Shown here piece by piece: positions 1-7,934 of a stretch of DNA of 36,215 nucleotides. The DNA is from Burkholderiales bacterium (GTDB lineage: Bacteria; Pseudomonadota; Gammaproteobacteria; Burkholderiales; Burkholderiaceae_D): assembly GCA_016196925.1 (NCBI GenBank), contig JACPWS010000032.1:1-36215 (forward strand). The letters run 5' to 3'. A program made the position numbers and the translations under genes. The notes under the pieces were generated by a model. The model worked only from the letters and a program-made list of their open reading frames with translations, did no database searches and had not been told where the DNA came from. Numbering within the stretch: position 1 is the first letter of the stretch; each line of letters opens with the position of its first letter.

Positions 1-329
1 AAACTAAACCATCGACCGCGAAAATGTCTCGGTTACAAAACACCACATGAGGTATTCTTCGGCTTGGACATACTCCCCCTAAAAACCAAAAAAAATTGCG
101 CTTCGTAGTTGAATCCGCCGCCACTATATTTAAAGGGCTTGTAAATATACCCCCCTCCAGTATTTTTCTCGCTCATGCGGCCTTTGCGGCGCGCCCGACA
201 CTGCAATCGGTGGCATGTCGCCCGCTTAGTATGGACCCGATCGCGTCGATAGGTGCGAATGAAGATAAGGCACTTTCTCGCGGGCTTCTTATCATAAAAT
301 ACATGCAGTCTTGTTCAAGGAGGGTATTG
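1..329. other. Non-coding left edge with two ATACTCCCC-like elements
   Basis: No convincing gene lies here. A reading frame running in from position 96 is better explained as an upstream extension of the SIMPL gene, whose own ribosome binding site lies at 317-323. The stretch contains an A-rich run (81-95) and two C-rich motifs flanked by AT at 69-85 and 143-167. The second is nearly identical to a sequence near 30.5 kb and is listed separately. I see no confident sigma70 promoter; a weak TAAAAT at 295-300 lacks a good -35 box. Confidence 0.6.
143..167 (+). repeat. 25-bp AT-flanked near-palindrome, copy 1
   Basis: The sequence begins AAATATACCCCCC and ends CCAGTATTTTT. By my own alignment it matches the reverse complement of 30484-30508 at 22 of 25 positions. 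The similarity continues on the 5' side (GGGCTTG here, GGCCTTG there). A shorter related motif, CATACTCCCCC, lies at 69-79. A C/G tract between AT-rich inverted halves resembles operators of the CsoR/RcnR/FrmR regulator family, but no metal or formaldehyde gene is adjacent. Function is unknown. Confidence 0.5.
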
Positions 330-1064
330 ATGAAATTCGCCGCCGCATTTTTAACAATCGGCCTGCTGGCCGCTTCGGTACAGGCGCAGCCTATGGCGAC
401 CGGCACCCTGGTAAGCGTTTCGGGACAGGCCCATATCAAACGGGATAATGATCAGGCTGTGGTCAGCTTTTTTGTCGAGGAGCAGGACAAGGACAAGACG
501 GCGGCGGCTTCGCGCGTCAATCAAAAAATGAAATCCGGGACGGAATTGATCAAGAAGGAAGACCCGGAGGCACAATTGACTACGCGCGCTTATTATTCTT
601 ATCCGGTCTATGCCGATGAAACCGGCGCCGCACCGGCTCTGTCGCGCAAGCGTCAGTTGACGGGCTGGCGGATCGGGCAATATCTGGAAGTGAAAACCCA
701 GAACCTCAAGCAATTGCCGGCCACGACGGCCGCGGTGCAAAAGATACTGGCGCTGAACGGTATACGTTTCGGCTTGTCCGATGCGGCGGCGAAAGATCTG
801 GAGGCGGAACGCCTGGAAGCCGGGTATAAGAATTTCACTGAAAAAGTCAAAATTATCACCCGCGCCATGGGACGCAAGGAGGCGGATGTCGCCATAGAAA
901 GCATAGATTTTGAAGATGCGGACAATGCCCCTATCCCCTATGCGTCGGAAGCACCTATGCTGAAAAGCGCGGCTCGTACCGATGCCGCGGTGGCGGAGCC
1001 GAGTTTTGAGCCCGGCGTGACTTCCATTACGGTCAGGGTGAATGGAAAAATCAGGATGAAGTGA
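330..1064 (+). CDS. SIMPL (DUF541) domain secreted protein
   Basis: A 244-residue protein with a clear signal peptide: a basic start (MKF), a hydrophobic core over residues 4-15, and a probable cleavage site after the VQA at residue 19. It therefore acts in the periplasm or outer membrane. The mature part has the SIMPL/DUF541 pattern: an early GxxxVSGQAHIKRDND strand, a central helical section rich in Lys and Glu, and a closing strand ITVRVNGKIRMK. Family members are poorly understood and no enzyme activity is established. The start at 330 is chosen because AAGGAGG at 317-323 lies at ideal spacing and because the signal peptide begins there; a TTG start at 96 would bury it. No operon partner is evident, since pssA follows after 113 bp with a hairpin between. 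Confidence 0.8.
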   Translation: MKFAAAFLTIGLLAASVQAQPMATGTLVSVSGQAHIKRDNDQAVVSFFVEEQDKDKTAAASRVNQKMKSGTELIKKEDPEAQLTTRAYYSYPVYADETGAAPALSRKRQLTGWRIGQYLEVKTQNLKQLPATTAAVQKILALNGIRFGLSDAAAKDLEAERLEAGYKNFTEKVKIITRAMGRKEADVAIESIDFEDADNAPIPYASEAPMLKSAARTDAAVAEPSFEPGVTSITVRVNGKIRMK

Positions 1065-1140
1065 GCGTCTGCCCCCGGTCAGTTTGGTTTTCCGGATGGG
1101 GAATCGAGGTTATACTTCGTGCATTAATAGCCTATTTTCG

Positions 1141-1166
1141 CCCGGCACTGCCGGGTCATCTTTTTT
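1141..1166 (+). terminator. Hairpin plus T-run before pssA
   Basis: CCCGGC (1141-1146) pairs with GCCGGG (1150-1155) across a 3-nt loop. Five bases then precede a run of six T (1161-1166). It ends only 11 bp before the pssA start codon. It may terminate the SIMPL transcript. A TATACT box at 1111-1116 would instead place it inside the pssA leader, so its role is open. Confidence 0.45.
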
Positions 1167-1177
1167 AGACGAAACGC

Positions 1178-2035
1178 ATGTCCTCATTTAAACGACGTAA
1201 GCCCAAAGGCAATTTCAAGCTTTTTCCGCGCGGTGCGCGTAAAGCCCAACAGGCGGCCGATGCAGATTTGCTGGAGTTGCCGGCCAAGAGACGGCGCGGC
1301 ATTTATCTGTTGCCGAATGCCTTTACCACGGCAGCCTTGTTTTGCGGTTTCTATGCCATTGTAATGGCGATGAACTTGCGCTTCGATCAGTCTGCATGGG
1401 CGATTTTTGTCGCGATGGTGCTGGATAGCCTGGATGGACGGGTGGCGCGCATGACCAATACCCAGAGCGAATTCGGTGCGCAGTACGATAGCTTGTCGGA
1501 CATGATCTCCTTTGGCGCGGCGCCGGCCCTGGTCGCTTACGAATGGTCGCTGAGAGGCATGGGCAAGCTCGGCTGGCTGGCGGCGTTTGTGTATTGCGCC
1601 GGCGCCGCCTTGCGCCTGGCCCGTTTCAATACCAATATTGCCGTGGTCGACAAGCGTTATTTCCAGGGTTTGCCTAGCCCGGCCGCCGCCGCGCTGGTGG
1701 CGGGTTTTGTGTTGTTGATGGAAGACTTGCATTTCGTCGGCAGCGAACTCAGCTGGAGCGCCTGGTTTATTACCCTGTACGCCGGTTTGACGATGGTGAC
1801 CAACGTGCCGTTTTACAGTTTCAAGGATTTCAATCTGCGCCGGTCGGTGCCTTTTATTGCGCCTTTCCTGATCGTGCTGGCCTATGTGGCGGTGGTCAGT
1901 GATCCGCCGAAAGTCTTGTTTGGCCTGTTCGTGCTGTACGGCTTGTCCGGTTACGCGGTATTGCTGTGGCGCTGGCGCAAAGGCCGTCCCATCAGCATAG
2001 TCCAGACCAGCGTGGAAGCGCACGAAGACAAATAA
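1178..2035 (+). CDS. pssA: CDP-diacylglycerol-serine O-phosphatidyltransferase
   Basis: An integral membrane enzyme of phospholipid synthesis that transfers phosphatidate from CDP-diacylglycerol to L-serine, giving phosphatidylserine and CMP. The CDP-alcohol phosphotransferase signature DG-x2-AR-x8-G-x3-D-x3-D is complete at residues 86-108 (D86, G87, A90, R91, G100, D104, D108), so it should be active. About 40 basic N-terminal residues precede several hydrophobic helices that run to about residue 270. At 285 residues it belongs to the type II PssA branch of Gram-negative and Bacillus-like enzymes, not the E. coli peripheral type. The ribosome binding site is weak (AGACGAAAC). In many Burkholderiales this gene lies between psd and leuA. 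Here leuA follows, but a strong terminator and a separate promoter lie between them. Confidence 0.93.
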   Translation: MSSFKRRKPKGNFKLFPRGARKAQQAADADLLELPAKRRRGIYLLPNAFTTAALFCGFYAIVMAMNLRFDQSAWAIFVAMVLDSLDGRVARMTNTQSEFGAQYDSLSDMISFGAAPALVAYEWSLRGMGKLGWLAAFVYCAGAALRLARFNTNIAVVDKRYFQGLPSPAAAALVAGFVLLMEDLHFVGSELSWSAWFITLYAGLTMVTNVPFYSFKDFNLRRSVPFIAPFLIVLAYVAVVSDPPKVLFGLFVLYGLSGYAVLLWRWRKGRPISIVQTSVEAHEDK

Positions 2036-2050
2036 AATTTCCTTTTCAGA

Positions 2051-2096
2051 CAACAAAGCCGCCATGTGGAAAATGTATTGCGGCTTTGTTGTTTTT
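2051..2096 (+). terminator. Rho-independent terminator after pssA
   Basis: A perfect 12-bp stem, CAACAAAGCCGC (2051-2062) with GCGGCTTTGTTG (2080-2091), encloses a 17-nt loop and is followed by a T-rich tract (2092-2096). It separates the pssA transcript from the leuA leader. Confidence 0.75.
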
Positions 2097-2133
2097 GATC
2101 CGGATTTAATTTGGTTTTTACCGCCATAAATTC

Positions 2134-2162
2134 TTGCGCTTTTCGGTAATCGCGCTTATAGT
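2134..2162 (+). promoter_or_regulatory. Predicted sigma70 promoter of the leuA leader
   Basis: TTGCGC (2134-2139) and TATAGT (2157-2162) are separated by exactly 17 nt. The expected transcription start, about 7 nt after the -10 box, falls at 2169-2170, which is the A of the leader peptide ATG. If correct, the transcript would be leaderless or nearly so. Confidence 0.55.
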
Positions 2163-2169
2163 CTTTTGC

Positions 2170-2259
2170 ATGAACTTTGCATTCAAATCCTTCGCAACAC
2201 CAACATCAGCAGGCCTGTCTGGCCTGCTGATGCTATTCGTATTTCTACTAGTGCGGTAA
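2170..2259 (+). CDS. Putative leucine leader peptide upstream of leuA
   Basis: A 29-codon ORF, too short for routine gene calling, starts at the ATG at 2170 and stops with TAA at 2257-2259. Its second half reads LSGLLMLFVFLLV. Six of 13 residues there are Leu and two are Val, which is the composition expected of a sensor peptide for branched-chain amino acids. Three of the six Leu codons are CTA, a codon absent from all 512 codons of the following leuA gene. Codons 12-21 overlap a perfect hairpin (2204-2232), and eight T follow at 2352-2359. Position, Leu content and rare codon use resemble the leader peptides that control leu and ilv operons by attenuation. There is no ribosome binding site, and the predicted transcription start almost coincides with the ATG. 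The regulatory role is an inference. Confidence 0.6.
   Translation: MNFAFKSFATPTSAGLSGLLMLFVFLLVR
2204..2232 (+). promoter_or_regulatory. Leader hairpin overlapping the Leu peptide
   Basis: CATCAGCAGGCC (2204-2215) and GGCCTGCTGATG (2221-2232) form a perfect 12-bp stem with a 5-nt loop. The 3' arm includes the first Leu-Leu codons. The core of that arm, CTGCTGA (2224-2230), can also pair with TCAGCAG (2345-2351), directly before the T8 run at 2352-2359. The two pairings exclude each other, as in an attenuator. The distal pairing spans more than 100 nt and is not a strong stand-alone terminator. Confidence 0.5.
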
Positions 2260-2398
2260 CGCGCTAAATCCCCCCATACCCACAATTTGAGTAGTCTTGC
2301 CACCCCGGCGCGTCTTGCCAGGGTAGGCCGGAGAGTAACCGCATTCAGCAGTTTTTTTTCGATTTCCAACATTGACGTTCACTTCAGGAGAGTAAATC

Positions 2399-3937
2399 AT
2401 GGCCGACAAACTCATCATATTCGACACCACCTTGCGCGACGGCGAACAATCGCCGGGGGCATCGATGACCAAGGATGAAAAAATCCGCATCGCTAAACAA
2501 TTGGAACGCCTGAAAGTGGACGTGATCGAGGCCGGTTTTGCGGCGGCTTCGCCCGGCGATTTCGAGGCGATCAAGGCGATTGCTGCGACCATCAAGGATT
2601 CCACAATTTGCTCCCTGTCGCGCGCCAACGACCGCGACATCGCGCGCGCGGCCGAGGCCTTGGCGGCGGCGCAGCGCAAGCGCATCCATACCTTCATCGC
2701 GACTTCGCCCTTGCATATGGAAAAGAAGCTGCGCATGTCGCCCGATCAGGTCTTGGAACAAGCGATACAGGCGGTCCGTTATGCGCGCAATTTCACCGAC
2801 GATGTGGAATTCAGCCCGGAGGACGGCAGCCGTTCCGAGATGGATTTTCTGTGCCGTGTAATCGAAGCGGTAATTAAGGAAGGCGCCACCACCATCAACT
2901 TTGCCGATACCGTCGGCTACGGCGTACCCGAGTTGTACGGCAATATGCTGAAAACTTTGCGTGAACGCGTTCCCAATTCGGATAAGGCGATTTGGTCGGT
3001 GCATTGCCATAACGATCTTGGCATGGCGGTGGCCAATTCGCTGGCCGGTGTGATGATAGGTGGCGCGCGTCAGGTTGAATGTACGATCAACGGCTTGGGC
3101 GAGCGCGCCGGCAATACTGCGCTCGAAGAAATCGTGATGGCGGTGCGTACCCGCAAGGATTATTTCAATCTCGAACTCGGTATCGATGCCACGCAAATTG
3201 TGCCGGCTTCCAAGCTGGTGTCGCAAATCACCGGATTCGCGGTGCAGCCGAATAAAGCGGTGGTCGGCGCGAATGCCTTCGCCCATGCTTCCGGCATCCA
3301 TCAAGACGGCATTTTGAAGGCGCGCGATACTTACGAAATCATGCGCGCCGAAGACGTGGGCTGGAGCGCCAACAAGATCGTGCTCGGCAAACTGTCCGGC
3401 AGGAACGCCTTCAAGCAGCGCCTGGAACAGTTGGGCGTGGAGCTGGAATCCGAAGTCGAGGTCAACGCCGCATTCGCGCGCTTTAAAGATTTGGCGGATA
3501 AAAAATCGGAAATTTTCGATGAAGATATTTTGGCTCTGGTGTCGGATGAAGAGCATGCGCACGATAACGAGGCTTTCCATTTCGTTTCGCTGGCCCAGCA
3601 TTCCGAGACCGGCGAGCGGCCGGTGGCCAAGGTGGTGTTTTCCATCGAAGGCAAGGAAGTGAGCTGCGAAGGGCACGGCAACGGCCCGGTCGATGCGATC
3701 GTCAACGCGATCGAGTCGAAGACGCAAAGCGGCGCCGAGTTGTTATTGTTCTCGGTTAACGCGATCACGACCGGCACGCAGTCGCAAGGGGAGGTGACGA
3801 TGCGTTTATCCAAGTCTGGCCGTATCGTCAACGGCGTCGGGGCGGACCCCGATATCGTGGTGGCTTCCGCCAAGGCTTATCTGTCCGCCCTGAATAAGCT
3901 GCAATCGAAGGCGGAGAAGTTGAATCCGCAGATTTGA
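2399..3937 (+). CDS. leuA: 2-isopropylmalate synthase
   Basis: Condenses acetyl-CoA with 2-oxoisovalerate to give 2-isopropylmalate, the committed step of leucine synthesis in the cytoplasm. At 512 residues it has the usual length of the bacterial LeuA1 type. The N-terminal TIM-barrel starts with the signature [13 protein letters not shown] (R13, D14), and the metal site HCHNDLG has H202 and H204. A linker region near NGLGERAGN follows, then a C-terminal regulatory domain, which in this family binds leucine for feedback inhibition. The start at 2399 is supported by AGGAG at 2386-2390. Transcription probably begins at 2169, so the gene carries a leader of about 230 nt with a Leu-rich peptide and hairpins, which suggests a second layer of leucine control. 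No other leu gene is nearby. Confidence 0.96.
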   Translation: MADKLIIFDTTLRDGEQSPGASMTKDEKIRIAKQLERLKVDVIEAGFAAASPGDFEAIKAIAATIKDSTICSLSRANDRDIARAAEALAAAQRKRIHTFIATSPLHMEKKLRMSPDQVLEQAIQAVRYARNFTDDVEFSPEDGSRSEMDFLCRVIEAVIKEGATTINFADTVGYGVPELYGNMLKTLRERVPNSDKAIWSVHCHNDLGMAVANSLAGVMIGGARQVECTINGLGERAGNTALEEIVMAVRTRKDYFNLELGIDATQIVPASKLVSQITGFAVQPNKAVVGANAFAHASGIHQDGILKARDTYEIMRAEDVGWSANKIVLGKLSGRNAFKQRLEQLGVELESEVEVNAAFARFKDLADKKSEIFDEDILALVSDEEHAHDNEAFHFVSLAQHSETGERPVAKVVFSIEGKEVSCEGHGNGPVDAIVNAIESKTQSGAELLLFSVNAITTGTQSQGEVTMRLSKSGRIVNGVGADPDIVVASAKAYLSALNKLQSKAEKLNPQI

Positions 3938-3962
3938 TTCGCTGCTGCTTTCATGTTATATT
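3934..3962 (+). promoter_or_regulatory. Predicted sigma70 promoter of rpsO
   Basis: TTGATT (3934-3939) and TATATT (3957-3962) are 17 nt apart. The -35 box overlaps the leuA stop codon. The predicted start near 3969 gives rpsO a leader of about 85 nt. Leaders of this gene bind S15 for autoregulation in E. coli; I cannot confirm a similar fold here. Confidence 0.55.
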
Positions 3963-4054
3963 CACGCGTCCCGTCATCCCGGCGGGATAGTTCTCACGAT
4001 AACGAGGGTTTGATGTGCAAATGCAACTCTTGTTACCGCATGTAAAGGAAAATC

Positions 4055-4324
4055 ATGTCTATCGAAAAAAATGCAAAAGCCGCCATTGTTGCGGATAACG
4101 CCCGCGGTCAAAACGACACCGGCTCCCCGGAAGTGCAAGTTGCTTTGCTGACTGCGCGCATCAATGACCTGAATGGCCACTTCAAGGCGCATTCCAAAGA
4201 TCACCATTCCCGTCGTGGTTTGATCATGATGGTTAATCGTCGTAAGAGCCTGCTGTCTTACCTGAAAGGTAAAGACTTGAATCGCTATCGCGCCCTGATC
4301 GAGAAACTCGGCTTGCGTAAGTAA
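4055..4324 (+). CDS. rpsO: 30S ribosomal protein S15
   Basis: An 89-residue protein, the standard S15 length. It binds the central domain of 16S rRNA early in small-subunit assembly and contributes to an intersubunit bridge. Family hallmarks are visible: an N-terminal helix, the conserved [14 protein letters not shown] and [21 protein letters not shown] segments, and the ending [15 protein letters not shown]. The ribosome binding site AAAGGA lies at 4044-4049. It is followed by pnp, the arrangement conserved across proteobacteria, with a hairpin terminator (4356-4391) between the two genes. Confidence 0.97.
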   Translation: MSIEKNAKAAIVADNARGQNDTGSPEVQVALLTARINDLNGHFKAHSKDHHSRRGLIMMVNRRKSLLSYLKGKDLNRYRALIEKLGLRK

Positions 4325-4355
4325 TTCTTGCTGAACCTGGCAAAAAAATTATAGT

Positions 4356-4391
4356 AAAAAGCCTGCGTCAGTTCACTGTCGCAGGCTTTTT
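4356..4391 (+). terminator. Terminator between rpsO and pnp
   Basis: AAAAAGCCTGCG (4356-4367) and CGCAGGCTTTTT (4380-4391) form a 12-bp stem ending in five T, with a 12-nt loop. In E. coli the equivalent terminator is leaky and lets part of the transcription reach pnp; the same is inferred here. Confidence 0.75.
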
Positions 4392-4435
4392 GCTTATCTG
4401 CGATTTTAGTTTTATGTCTTATTTGCGGTATCAAT

Positions 4436-4474
4436 GATTGCAAGTGAGCAAAAAAGCAATCTTCAGGGATTGCT
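4436..4474 (+). promoter_or_regulatory. Stem-loop structure in the pnp leader
   Basis: Two overlapping inverted repeats lie 60-100 nt upstream of pnp: GATTGC (4436-4441) with GCAATC (4456-4461), and AGCAATC (4455-4461) with GATTGCT (4468-4474). They share the middle arm, so they are alternative folds. In E. coli, RNase III cuts a stem in the pnp leader and PNPase then lowers its own mRNA level; a similar role here is only a possibility. Confidence 0.35.
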
Positions 4475-4532
4475 CGCGGTGAGGTGAACGACAGCGCCTG
4501 AAAATCTGTCGGCAAAATAGAAAGGACACATT

Positions 4533-6665
4533 GTGTTTAATAAAGTTACGAAAACCTTCCAATACGGTCAACATCAAGTGACGCTGGAAACCGGTGAAAT
4601 CGCACGCCAGGCTTCCGGCGCGGTCTTGGTTTCTATCGAAGATACGGTGGTATTGGCTACCGTAGTTGCTAAAAAAGATGCAAAACCTGGTCAGGATTTC
4701 TTCCCGCTGACCGTGGATTACATGGAGAAAACTTACGCGGCCGGCCGTATCCCCGGCGGCTTCTTCAAGCGCGAAGGTCGCCCATCCGAAAAGGAAACGC
4801 TGACATCGCATCTGATCGATCGCCCGATTCGTCCATTGTTCCCTGAAGGTTACCTGAATGAAGTGCAGGTGATCGTGCACGTGTTGTCGGTCAATCCAGA
4901 GATCGATCCGGACATCGCTGCGATGATCGGTGCTTCGGCCGCGATCTGTGTGGCTGGCATCCCGTTCAGCGGCCCGGTTGGTGCGGCGCGCGTCGGCTAT
5001 ATCGACGGCCAGTATGTCTTGAATCCTACTGCGACCCAGTTGAAACAATCGCAGATGGATCTGGTGGTCGCCGGTACCGAGCAAGCCGTATTGATGGTCG
5101 AGTCCGAAGCGCAGCAATTGTCGGAAGAAGTCATGCTGGGCGCGGTCGTGTATGGTCATGAGCAAATGAAGGCCGTGATCGATGCGATCCATGAATTGGT
5201 GCGCGATGGCGGCAAGCCAGAAGTGCAATGGGCGCCGGCGGCCAAGAACGAGGCGCTGATCGCTGCCGTGTCCGCAGTGGCTGAGCCTTTGCTGCGCACT
5301 GCTTATCAGACTAAAGAAAAACAGGCGCGTACTGCGTTGTTGAAGTCCGCCAGTACGACCGTGGCTGCCGCTTTGGCGGAACAAGCTGCCGCCAAAGGCG
5401 AAGCTGCTCCTGACTCGTCGGAAGTCGGCAATATCATGTTCGATCTGGAAGCGAAGATCGTGCGTTCGCAGATCCTCGAAGGCGAGCCACGTATCGACGG
5501 CCGCGATACGCGCACTGTGCGTCCTATCACGATCCGTACCGGCGTCTTGCCGCGTACTCACGGTACTGCCTTGTTCACCCGTGGTGAAACGCAGGCGCTG
5601 GTGATTGCAACGCTGGGTACCGCACGTGACGAGCAAAAGATCGACGCCTTGATGGGTGAATACTCCGATCGTTTCATGCTGCACTACAACATGCCTCCGT
5701 TCGCCACCGGCGAAACCGGTCGCGTCGGTACGCCTAAGCGCCGTGAAATCGGCCACGGTCGTCTGGCCAAGCGCGCGCTGCAGGCAGCGTTGCCGGCGCC
5801 GGAAGATTTCAGCTATTCCGTGCGTCTGGTCTCTGAAATCACCGAATCCAACGGTTCTTCGTCGATGGCTTCCGTTTGCGGCGGCTGTCTGGCCTTGATG
5901 GATGCCGGCGTGCCGATGAAGGCGCACGTGGCCGGTATCGCGATGGGTTTGATCAAGGATGGCAATAAGTTCGCCGTCTTGACCGATATCCTGGGCGATG
6001 AAGATCACCTCGGCGATATGGACTTTAAGGTGGCCGGTACTGCGCAAGGCATTACCGCCTTGCAGATGGATATCAAGATCCAGGGCATCACCAAGGAAAT
6101 CATGCAAGTCGCTCTGGCGCAAGCCAAAGAAGGGCGCGTGCATATCCTCGGCAAGATGCAAGAGGCGGTTCCTGTCGGTAAGACTGAATTGTCCGACTTC
6201 GCGCCGCGTCTGATCACGATCAAGATCAATCCTGAGAAAATCCGCGACGTGATCGGCAAGGGCGGTGCGGTGATTCGCGCCTTGACGGAAGAAACCGGCA
6301 CCCAGATCGACATCAGCGACGAAGGCATTGTGACGATCGCTTCGGTCGATGCCGCGGCTGGCCAGGAAGCCAGGCGTCGCATCGAAGAGTTGACGGCGGA
6401 AGTGGAAGTCGGCAAGGTTTATGAGGGCACCGTATTGAAGTTGCTGGACTTCGGTGCGATTGTTTCCATCATGCCGGGCAAAGACGGTTTGCTGCACATC
6501 AGCCAGATCGCCAATGAGCGCGTCAATGCGGTAGCGGACTATCTGAAAGAAGGTCAGCAAGTGCGCGTGAAAGTGTTGGAAACCGATGATCGCGGCCGCT
6601 TTAAGTTGTCTATGAAAGCCGCAGCTCCTGAGGCTGAAGCGCAGCAGCAGCAACAGCAGCAGTAA
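4533..6665 (+). CDS. pnp: Polyribonucleotide nucleotidyltransferase (PNPase)
   Basis: A 3'-5' exoribonuclease that degrades RNA with phosphate to release nucleoside diphosphates; it is a trimer and usually part of the RNA degradosome. The 710 residues show the full domain order: the first RNase PH domain, a helical linker, the second RNase PH domain with the conserved [15 protein letters not shown] segment near residues 436-450, a KH domain with GKGG at about 575-578, and an S1 domain from about 625 to 695. It starts with GTG, preceded by AAAGGA at 4520-4525. The C-terminus is odd: it ends in eight glutamines encoded mostly by CAG repeats, which can change length by slippage. It is co-oriented with rpsO and closed by a strong terminator. 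Confidence 0.97.
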   Translation: MFNKVTKTFQYGQHQVTLETGEIARQASGAVLVSIEDTVVLATVVAKKDAKPGQDFFPLTVDYMEKTYAAGRIPGGFFKREGRPSEKETLTSHLIDRPIRPLFPEGYLNEVQVIVHVLSVNPEIDPDIAAMIGASAAICVAGIPFSGPVGAARVGYIDGQYVLNPTATQLKQSQMDLVVAGTEQAVLMVESEAQQLSEEVMLGAVVYGHEQMKAVIDAIHELVRDGGKPEVQWAPAAKNEALIAAVSAVAEPLLRTAYQTKEKQARTALLKSASTTVAAALAEQAAAKGEAAPDSSEVGNIMFDLEAKIVRSQILEGEPRIDGRDTRTVRPITIRTGVLPRTHGTALFTRGETQALVIATLGTARDEQKIDALMGEYSDRFMLHYNMPPFATGETGRVGTPKRREIGHGRLAKRALQAALPAPEDFSYSVRLVSEITESNGSSSMASVCGGCLALMDAGVPMKAHVAGIAMGLIKDGNKFAVLTDILGDEDHLGDMDFKVAGTAQGITALQMDIKIQGITKEIMQVALAQAKEGRVHILGKMQEAVPVGKTELSDFAPRLITIKINPEKIRDVIGKGGAVIRALTEETGTQIDISDEGIVTIASVDAAAGQEARRRIEELTAEVEVGKVYEGTVLKLLDFGAIVSIMPGKDGLLHISQIANERVNAVADYLKEGQQVRVKVLETDDRGRFKLSMKAAAPEAEAQQQQQQQ

Positions 6666-6696
6666 TTGTTTGCGTAGGGAAGCCCGCTTGAACTGA

Positions 6697-6727
6697 AAAG
6701 CGCCCGTGTCTGACACGGGCGCTTTTT
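6697..6727 (+). terminator. Terminator after pnp
   Basis: AAAAGCGCCCGTGT (6697 onward) pairs with ACACGGGCGC across a very short loop and is followed by six T (6722-6727). The GC-rich stem makes it a strong intrinsic terminator; the A run on its 5' side would let it work in both directions. Confidence 0.85.
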
Positions 6728-6772
6728 TATTGGCTTACAATAAAAATTTGCTCACCAGGAGGCATCGTGACG

Positions 6773-7759
6773 ATGCGTGCAATAGAAATTACCCGATATG
6801 GCAAGCCAGAAGTGCTGCGTCTTTGCGACCGGCCGATGCCGGAGCCGAAGGTCGGCGAGGTGCTGATTAAAGTGTATGCCGCCGGCGTAAATCGCCCCGA
6901 TGTATTGCAGCGTATGGGGCATTATCCTGTGCCGCCGGACGCCTCCGATTTGCCCGGGCTGGAGGTGGCCGGCGAGGTCGTCGGCGGCGACTTGGCGGGC
7001 AGCGATTTGGCGATTGGCACCAGGGTGTGCGCCCTGGTTCAGGGTGGTGGCTATGCGGAATATTGCACGGCACCTGTGCAGCAATGCCTGCCTATACCTG
7101 CCGGCTTGTCTATGGTCGAGGCAGCTTCTTTGCCTGAGACTTTTTTTACGGTCTGGAGTAATGTTTTCGATAGGGCGAAGTTGTCGACGGGCGAAACTTT
7201 GCTGGTGCAGGGTGGTACGTCGGGGATAGGTGTGGCCGCCATACAAATGGCGGTCGCCTTGGGGCATCGTGTGTTTGCCACCGCCGGCTCGGATGAAAAG
7301 TGCAGGGCGACAGAGGGGCTTGGCGCGGAGCGCGGGATTAATTACAAGACCGAAGATTTCGCTGAGGTGCTGAAGGCGGTAACTGTGGGGCGGGGCGTGG
7401 ACGTCATTCTGGATATGGTGGCGGGCAGTTATGTGCCGAGAGAAATCAACTGCCTCGCGGATGACGGGCGTCTGGCGATTATTGCCTTGCTCGGCGGTGC
7501 GCGCGCTGAAGTTGACTTGTCTCAAGTCTTGCGAAGGCGATTGACGATTTCTGGTTCCACATTGCGTCCGCGACCGGTAACATTCAAGGCTGCCATTGCG
7601 GCGCAGCTGCAAGAGCGTATCTGGCCCTTGCTTGAGGCTGGAAAAATCAAGCCGATGATACATGCTATTTTCCCTCTGGAGTGCGCAGATCGGGCGCATG
7701 TCATGATGGAGGAAGGTAAGCATATCGGCAAAATTGTGCTGCAACTGATGGAGGAGTGA
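6773..7759 (+). CDS. NAD(P)H:quinone oxidoreductase, PIG3 family
   Basis: A soluble zinc-independent member of the medium-chain dehydrogenase family, which reduces quinones with NAD(P)H by one-electron steps. From the start MRAIEITRYGKPEVL it has the GroES-like N-terminal domain, then a Rossmann domain with the nucleotide motif GTSGIGVAAIQ at about residues 148-158. No structural zinc cysteine cluster is visible, as expected for this subfamily. AGGAGG at 6757-6762 sits 10 nt before ATG 6773 but only 4 nt before GTG 6767, so ATG is preferred and gives 328 residues. Human PIG3 belongs to the same family. The physiological substrate is not predictable from sequence. It lies directly upstream of tpiA, but a good promoter in the gap suggests separate transcription. 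Confidence 0.85.
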   Translation: MRAIEITRYGKPEVLRLCDRPMPEPKVGEVLIKVYAAGVNRPDVLQRMGHYPVPPDASDLPGLEVAGEVVGGDLAGSDLAIGTRVCALVQGGGYAEYCTAPVQQCLPIPAGLSMVEAASLPETFFTVWSNVFDRAKLSTGETLLVQGGTSGIGVAAIQMAVALGHRVFATAGSDEKCRATEGLGAERGINYKTEDFAEVLKAVTVGRGVDVILDMVAGSYVPREINCLADDGRLAIIALLGGARAEVDLSQVLRRRLTISGSTLRPRPVTFKAAIAAQLQERIWPLLEAGKIKPMIHAIFPLECADRAHVMMEEGKHIGKIVLQLMEE

Positions 7760-7878
7760 TATTCGATGCCTCGGTTGTTGAATGGATCGATGGTAAATGA
7801 AAGTCTTGCGTGTGCCTGATGTCAGTATGAGTGCCGTGCAGAACTTTGATGATGCGGCATCTTTGGATGATGGTCTAT

Positions 7879-7907
7879 TTGACCCTGCATAAGTGACGGG
7901 ATACAAT
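7879..7907 (+). promoter_or_regulatory. Predicted sigma70 promoter of tpiA
   Basis: TTGACC (7879-7884) and TACAAT (7902-7907) with 17-nt spacing, close to consensus. The predicted start near 7914 leaves a short leader of about 20 nt before the tpiA ATG. Confidence 0.65.
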
Positions 7908-7934
7908 AGACGGTTATTTATATCTTGGCCTACT

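Noticed and set aside
96..329. Extended reading frame upstream of the SIMPL gene, starting at a TTG
   Set aside because: It would bury a clean signal peptide that has its own strong ribosome binding site at 317-323, and the added 78 residues look random.
2204..2232. The hairpin in the leader peptide as an intrinsic terminator
   Set aside because: The stem is perfect but is followed by mixed sequence instead of a T run, so it is better seen as a competing leader structure.
2384..3727. 447-codon open frame antisense to leuA
   Set aside because: Shadow of leuA, with no domain or ribosome binding site.
4431..6716. 761-codon open frame antisense to pnp
   Set aside because: It is rich in His, Arg and Gln in the pattern produced by reading the complement of a GC-biased gene, and pnp is unmistakable on the other strand.
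7893..7934. Upstream in-frame ATG for tpiA
   Set aside because: It lies upstream of the predicted -10 box and adds 14 residues absent from the canonical N-terminus.
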